Origin: Hyaloperonospora brassicae | Taxonomy: Eukaryota; Oomycota; Peronosporomycetes; Peronosporales; Peronosporaceae | Assembly (NCBI GenBank): GCA_947650285.1 | Contig: CANTFL010001445.1 | Location: forward strand, 1,054,001-1,118,000 | DNA length: 64,000 bases | Reading direction: 5' to 3' | In this document: positions 59,581-64,000 of the stretch, one piece after another | How the letters are laid out: each line of letters begins with the position of its first letter | How positions within the stretch are numbered: the first letter of the stretch is position 1 | The notes under the pieces: generated by a model | What the model was told of the DNA's origin: nothing | Database searches by the model: none | The model's input: only the letters and a program-made list of their open reading frames with translations | Program-made: the position numbers and the translations under genes

Positions 59581-60290
59581 GTTGCATCGCAAGGGCAATT
59601 CATACACACTCGAATTGCCACGTAGGATGCGCACGCATCCTACGTTTTACGTGGGGAGTATTAGTTCGTACTGTCAGTACGAGCCTTCTTCTTCCGATGA
59701 AGATAGCCCCCACGTTCAAGAACATCCATCAAGTTCTTGCGTTTGCGCTCCAGACGATCCGTCTGGTCGCGCAGATATGATACCTCGGAACTCAACCGAG
59801 ATATCTCCCCGCGAGCTGTCGCCAGCTCGCCGAATAGGGAGTGGACATCCCGCTCGACCTGAAGCTGCGCTGTGGCATAATCGGCGCGATCCCTAGCCCG
59901 ATCAGCCTCGTGATCCTCGCGGTTCTTCCGCACGGTATCAGTCAAAGCGTAGCGCCGGTCGCGCTCGTGCTTCAAGTCATCGCGCAATTCATCGATTGCG
60001 CGATCCATCTCGTAAGGGTCGAGAAGGTGAGCAGAACGATATAGAGGAGGTCTTTCCTCCTCCTTCACATTCTTTGGTGGATGCTCACGGTGGTCAACGC
60101 TTTCAAGTGGAGCGTATCATGAATCACCGTGACGATTCAGGATCAAGGACGAGCTACCTCGTCCAGTGGCGGGGGTACCACGCCCTCCTATACAAGCTGG
60201 GAGCCCCGCTCTCAGCTGTTGATGGACGTTGAAGGTCTCGTCCGCCAGTATGACGAGACTCATCCGATAGGTCCTCGGGCCCATCGGTAA
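59581..60290 (+). pseudogene. Gypsy-2 integrase tail and chromodomain
   Basis: VLHRKGNSYTLELP, RTHPTFYVGSIS, then a ~150-codon linker with stops, then GGQRFQVERIMNHRDDS and SRTSYLVQWRGY (about 60090-60180). With a frame change, SWEPRSQLLMDVEGLV and QYDETHPI follow. The order (VERI..HR....YLV.WRGY..SWEP) is a chromodomain, as in chromoviruses. Inferred role: targeting insertion to marked chromatin. Confidence 0.75.
59661..60068 (-). CDS. Antisense coiled-coil ORF of Gypsy-2 (135 codons)
   Basis: Opens MKEEERPPLYRSAHLLDPYE, then long charged heptads: DELRDDLKHERDRRYALTD, DRARDRADYATAQLQVERD, EISRLSSEVSYLRDQTDRLE. It ends KKARTDSTN. It reads as a parallel coiled coil with a basic C-terminus. 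Intact here, frameshifted in Gypsy-1. It lies opposite the integrase-chromodomain linker, where the sense frame itself has stops. It may be the end of the longer antisense gene (60171-61266), joined by a splice or a frame change. Coding status is not proven. Confidence 0.5.
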   Translation of the reverse strand: MKEEERPPLYRSAHLLDPYEMDRAIDELRDDLKHERDRRYALTDTVRKNREDHEADRARDRADYATAQLQVERDVHSLFGELATARGEISRLSSEVSYLRDQTDRLERKRKNLMDVLERGGYLHRKKKARTDSTN

Positions 60291-61266
60291 ACACGCGCCC
60301 TAGGCGCTTGTAGACGGATTGCAAGTTTGCAATCGCGTCACGCATCTCAGCCGAGATGTGTGCAGTTCCCCAGGGCGAACTTTGGAATTACACATCCCTA
60401 TGTGCACGCTGCGAGTTGTCAACACAACTCGCACAAGGGTCTCCCCATGTGAGGCAAGGATTGACTGCCACACTCGATAAACAATGCAACCGGTACCTAG
60501 CACCGGTTGGCGTTCGCCTTTCGAACCTGAGGCGTGTCGCCTCAAGTTTCTTGAGCCACCCTTCTCGTCCAAAATTCTTTACGTTTTGGACGAACGCGTT
60601 CCACGCAGCCAAAAGCGATGTTTTGTCACGCTTTTGGTAGCTGTTGTACCATCGATGTCTAAGAAAGACATCGAGATAAAAATCTTCTTCAGCGCGAAAG
60701 TTCTTCGCGCTGGAACTCAATCCGTGAAGCTCAGTCGCATCGAATAAGGGTATTCGATGGTGCTGGCTTGTCTCGTGAGACAAGCTATTGATGAGCCGTT
60801 CGGGCAAACGCCACGGCCTCAGCTCATCACGCTTCACAGTGGTACCTTTGTAGGTACCACGATTGTCAGTATGACGATGGGTTGCACCATCGTCAAGTCG
60901 CTCATGCGAAGGAGCACGAGCTGATTGCGGTGATGAGCAAACATACTCATCACCCGATTCGTCATCACTACCAAACAGACTGTGTTGCAACTCACGATTC
61001 CGTTCGTTCGGCAGTGGCCTTGGCAAACACCGAGGCGTCGCCGGTGAGCGAGACGCCTCTGGCGCATTGCCCGAGTCAGACACGTCTGACTCGCCAGAGT
61101 AGATGACCTCTACATCAGGGTCATCATGCGCACGCGGTGAGGTGCCGCGTTCACCTGCAGCACCTGTTGCTGCAGGCGGAGAAGGGGCAGCAGACGACGA
61201 ATCGTCTGCCGCAGAGGCTGGCACAGTAGTGGGCTGTGTAGGTCTTGAGTCACCCCGCATAGACAT
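60154..61266 (-). pseudogene. Antisense ORF of Gypsy-2, N-terminal and middle part
   Basis: The frame 61266-60388 (292 codons) starts MSMRGDSRPTQPTTVP, with an Ala/Ser/Pro-rich acidic N-terminal part (ADDSSSAAPSPPAATG; VEVIYSGESDVSDSG). A conserved region follows: LRPWRLPERLINSLSHETSQ, FRAEEDFYLDVFLRHRWYN and WNAFVQNVKNFGREGWLKKL. A TAA where Gypsy-1 has TAT (Tyr) ends it. Beyond the stop the same frame continues EMRDAIANLQSVYKRLGRV to ...PRHWTR (60154), as in Gypsy-1. The start lies ~130 bp inside the 3' LTR, in opposite orientation to gag-pol. No known family. The two copies have different stops, so the ancestor was probably a ~371-codon gene. Confidence 0.65.
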
Positions 61267-61385
61267 GTTACCTATGCGAGGTCAAGCGGAAAGTGAATGG
61301 AAAGGACCCATCAAGTGCTCCCTGTCCCAATGGTGGCCAACGGGTGGCCTCCATATTTTCGATAGTCACACAGTGACTATCCGTT

Positions 61386-61395
61386 CAGGGGGTGA
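61386..61395 (+). promoter_or_regulatory. Gypsy-2 polypurine tract
   Basis: CAGGGGGTGA, touching the 3' LTR. Expected primer for plus-strand DNA synthesis. Gypsy-1 has the same with one more G. Confidence 0.6.
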
Positions 61396-61787
61396 TGCAA
61401 CGGGGCAGCTCGTTACATTGAATTGTCATTTGAGAACAATGACAATACCGAATATTAAGTTGAATATTCTTTGAACAATATCACCAATAGTGGTGATATT
61501 GAAGGGTCGACCAAAGAGTCTGTTCATTGGTTGATATCGTGATGATATCAACCCACCAATCGCCGCAAGACGCGCGCAATGAGTGGTGACGAGACGTCAC
61601 CATACACCCAGTTATATTAGTATAATTAAGTTAAGTCAAACAGAGAGACAGTAGTTAAAAGACTTTATTATATTAATATATCAGTTCTGCTTTTACCCTA
61701 CCTACGCTTCTTCGTTGGCCACGCGTACGTCTGTCGGGGCACCGAAAACCCTTGCGTTAAGTTCACGCAAGGGAGTGCCCCGTTACA
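61396..61787 (+). repeat. Gypsy-2 3' LTR (392 bp)
   Basis: TGCAACGGGGCAGCTCG (TGT to TGC at the start) ... GAGTGCCCCGTTACA. 3'-type markers shared with the Gypsy-1 3' LTR: CAGCTCG, TTTGAGAACAATGAC, CACCAATAGTGG, GCACCGAAA, AAGTTCACGC. Roughly 25-30 differences from its own 5' LTR by eye. Confidence 0.94.
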
Positions 61788-61792
61788 ATATC

Positions 61793-62677
61793 AATTTAAG
61801 CTTCATGCTCAGTGCGATGTATATTGCACAGACGATAAGGCCATGAAGTCTTGAAGAGTCTAACCAGGTATTATAATCTTCTCATGGTCACGCCATGCCA
61901 CTTCTCAAAATCGTCGTGGCGGTATCCAAAGCTTGTTGATAGATACAACGCGCAGCATGTCGCAGTCTAGCTCCTCCTGCTTGGTGTCAACATAGATCCA
62001 ACGCTACGGAATCAATGATCAGCTTGGCTCCGGTAAATCGACGAGTAATCTCCGGTAATTTAACGATGGCCATCGCCATTGTGTCACGAGCTTAAGTCGC
62101 GCTCCCATGAGGGCGATCAGATCGATTCCCTCAACAAGTCATCTGGTTGGACAAACGACTCGAACATTTTGCTACACCAATACTTCGCGAGTCGGCGATC
62201 ATGACCCGACCTTGACGTCGTCGTCTACACGTCCACTAGGTATTATCGGACATTGCAGGTGGTTTCGGTTCAGATGCGGCATCCAACTCGCCCGAGTGTA
62301 CAACCTCAAAATCGGGATTTTTTGCGACACAGTTACACCCACACGCAGAAGCCTCAGCGGGTGTGTTAGCTACACGTGTTACATTACCACGTACACCTAC
62401 AACGTCAGGCGGTACAGGATTTCGGTCGCATCACCAGGCTAGTTAACACCTGTAGATGTGTCTTACTTGCCTTATGGCCAAGTGGACTCATTCTTGTACC
62501 CGCATTTGCAGTATTCTTTGCTGCACATCCCAAGATGTAGTAGCCATGCGGTTACACCTTGATATGCGTCGTCTGAGAATAACAAGTGCTCCTTTTCCCA
62601 GAGCAATCCACAGTGGTCAATCTGACGTCGATCAGCCCGAATCTGACGCTTGAGTGACCGATGGCTAAGGGGTATAA
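61793..62677. other. Unassigned stretch before a relic LTR
   Basis: Short frames only (for example 62107-62442 plus, 111 codons, Thr/Arg-rich). It ends in GGCTAAGGGGTATA, which could be a decayed purine tract before the relic LTR, so this may be the 3' inside of an old gypsy element. No domain recognised. Confidence 0.35.
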
Positions 62678-63000
62678 TGTAACGAACGCGGTGAGTCTGC
62701 TACGTGTCATTGGCGAAATCGTGTCAGCGTGAATGTAATCATGTGATAATATCCAATAATATTCACTCGTCAAAGTACATAAAGAAGGAATGTTATCGGC
62801 AAGGGTAATATTCAGGGCTGCTCCAGTTATTAGTTGACACGGACTATAAAATCAATCAAATATTGCACTAATCGCTGATGAACGCGTGCGATGGGGTGGT
62901 GAGCGAGATTCTACATTGGTTGTTTGTAGTTTAATATCGATTAGTTAGGCCCTAGAGATTTTATTACAAAGGTTTCACTCGATTAAATGTAGTTTCACTT
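62678..63000 (+). repeat. Decayed gypsy LTR related to the 9.8-kb solo LTR
   Basis: TGTAACGAACGCGGTGAG start. GGAATGTTATCGGCAAGGGTA, TTAGTTGACAC, CTAATCGCTGATGAACGCG and GATGGGGTGGTGAGCGAG match in order GGATTATTATCGCCAAGGATA, CACCAATTGCTGCTGGACG and the ATGGGTGGTGAGCAAG block of the LTR at 9787-10231. The right border is not clear. Confidence 0.55.
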
Positions 63001-64000
63001 CCCCTCATTTGGGCCAGATACTTGCTCAGGTACGTCTCTTCCTCTGCACGTATCGTGCACATACGGATTGGTAACACATATCCTCTTTTTTCACAGCGCC
63101 GGCGGAAGACCTTACACCTTATCTGGTAAGAAGTGTACTCCATTGCAAAATCAAGTAAACTATTGATGGAAAGTGTGATGGTCGTTGTCGACCGAGAGAT
63201 CGCACTTGGCCACCATAATCGTCGATGAATGGCTATCCCGATTGCACGCCTGCTGGACGAAAGACGGCAATCAAGAGATGCGATTATGTTAGGTAGCAAA
63301 TGAAATCCAGTCGCTGCTGACCGATATGGCAGCATACAAGCCGATGGGGATGACGGCTGGGAAATTTATTGTCTCTTCTTGTACATTGAAAGGCGTCATC
63401 TTACACCAAGTTTTTCACGGAGATAACTTGCTAACAAGGACAAAAAATTGCTCGATTGTGTACCCGTCTAGCGGCAGCCGATATTAGGAGTGTATCTAGA
63501 AGCAATCCGTTATCCTGGGGGGTGGCAGTCGCATCTGAGACAGATACTTTCGGAGATAGCAGGTATTAATGTACCTGGATTAACCTCAACATCATTTATA
63601 TATGCAAGCATAAGGATTGCTGTTGTCAAGAGGAAATCAGCAGATGTGTGACATGAGCAAGATTAGGACGCGCGTGAAGCAAACTGACCAGAATTGCTGC
63701 GGTGTATAGTGATGAATAGATGAAGGCTTCTGATTGATTCTGGGCGACGTTGCATGTACAACTAAAAATTTTTGCTATTGGGTAGGACCAATAGGGTGGA
63801 GGACCGGTAGATCGGGTTGGTGAGTAATCGTGAGGCGCAAGATTATTGCAGCAAGCTCATCTCTTCGTGTTTTTTACTTTCCGTGTAGCGGAGCTACCTT
63901 AGCTGACGACGTAATGTCACGTAGTCGAAAGGAACTAAGTAAGTTTAGAATTAGATAGTCACACAAGCTCGTAGAGCTTTTTAGTCCTCCTTCAAGGGAC
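63001..64000. other. Right end of window, nothing recognised
   Basis: A minus frame at 63335-62964 (123 codons) has a basic composition and no domain. The last 600 bp is mixed, with short frames only. Confidence 0.4.

Larger units (their letters stand above)
53807..61787 (+). mobile_element. Gypsy-2: Ty3/gypsy chromodomain element
   Basis: 7981 bp, plus strand, LTRs 390 and 392 bp, perfect target duplication ATATC (53802-53806 and 61788-61792). Same layout as Gypsy-1: gag, protease, RT, RNase H, integrase with acidic insert, chromodomain, then an antisense frame before the 3' LTR. Possible primer site TGGTAGCACTTTG two bases inside the 5' LTR, and a G-rich run AGGGGGTGA touching the 3' LTR. 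Flanks are unrelated to those of Gypsy-1, so this is a separate insertion, not a duplicated block. Confidence 0.95.

Noticed and set aside
54241..61266. Many frames of 60-130 codons on both strands within the gypsy elements
   Set aside because: Hairpin-rich DNA gives mirrored open frames on both strands. Only gag-pol frames and the long antisense frame with copy-to-copy conservation were kept.

Overview
This window reads as nuclear DNA of an oomycete (Peronosporales-like: Phytophthora or a downy mildew) in a gene-poor, transposon-filled region. That is inferred from a PX-domain gene with a short intron (GTACGA donor, CTAAC branch-like site, CAG acceptor), from the Ty3/gypsy and Ty1/copia families, from a LINE with an EEP endonuclease, and from AT-rich spacers. 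I recognise only one ordinary host gene, the PX gene cut by the left edge. I found no tRNA, rRNA, CRISPR or bacterial operon.

Layout. 1-823: PX-domain gene (minus). 824-12.3 kb: AT-rich DNA with a decayed LTR (about 1953), a solo LTR with target duplication (9787-10231) and an inverted-repeat element (about 11.2-12.3 kb). 12.3-25.4 kb: a shared repeat (X), then an old Copia element (Copia-A, plus) split by a Ty3/gypsy element (Gypsy-1, minus, 16189-24173, target duplication GAGCC). 25.4-37.8 kb: a decayed LINE (minus), split by a near-pristine Copia element (Copia-C, 25646-30448, one 1413-codon ORF, target duplication ATTAG) and by a solo gypsy LTR (36932-37321, CCTAT). 38.6-44.7 kb: a second copy of repeat X, split by Copia-B (39300-44155, GTTCG). 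46.6-52.6 kb: a heavily decayed gypsy relic (Gypsy-3). 53807-61787: Gypsy-2 (plus, ATATC), sister of Gypsy-1. Then a relic LTR (about 62.7 kb) and unassigned DNA.

The unusual part is the gypsy family. (1) It is packed with short hairpins throughout: LTRs, gag, pol and the 3' region. Where the copies differ, some stem positions change in pairs. In one hairpin the loop appears inverted between the old relic and the younger copies. (2) Gypsy-1 and Gypsy-2 each have a 5' LTR and a 3' LTR that differ, yet the two 5' LTRs share markers and the two 3' LTRs share others. Each copy still has its own perfect 5-bp target duplication. Ordinary reverse transcription should make the two LTRs of a new insertion identical. 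(3) Between pol and the 3' LTR both copies carry a long antisense reading frame (about 371 codons ancestrally), followed by a coiled-coil frame that lies opposite the chromodomain linker. (4) Both copies share the same gag frameshift and pol stop codons, so they probably descend from an already defective or recoded parent. By contrast Copia-C looks autonomous and recent. Both well-preserved Copia elements have primer sites complementary to the tRNA-Met anticodon arm.
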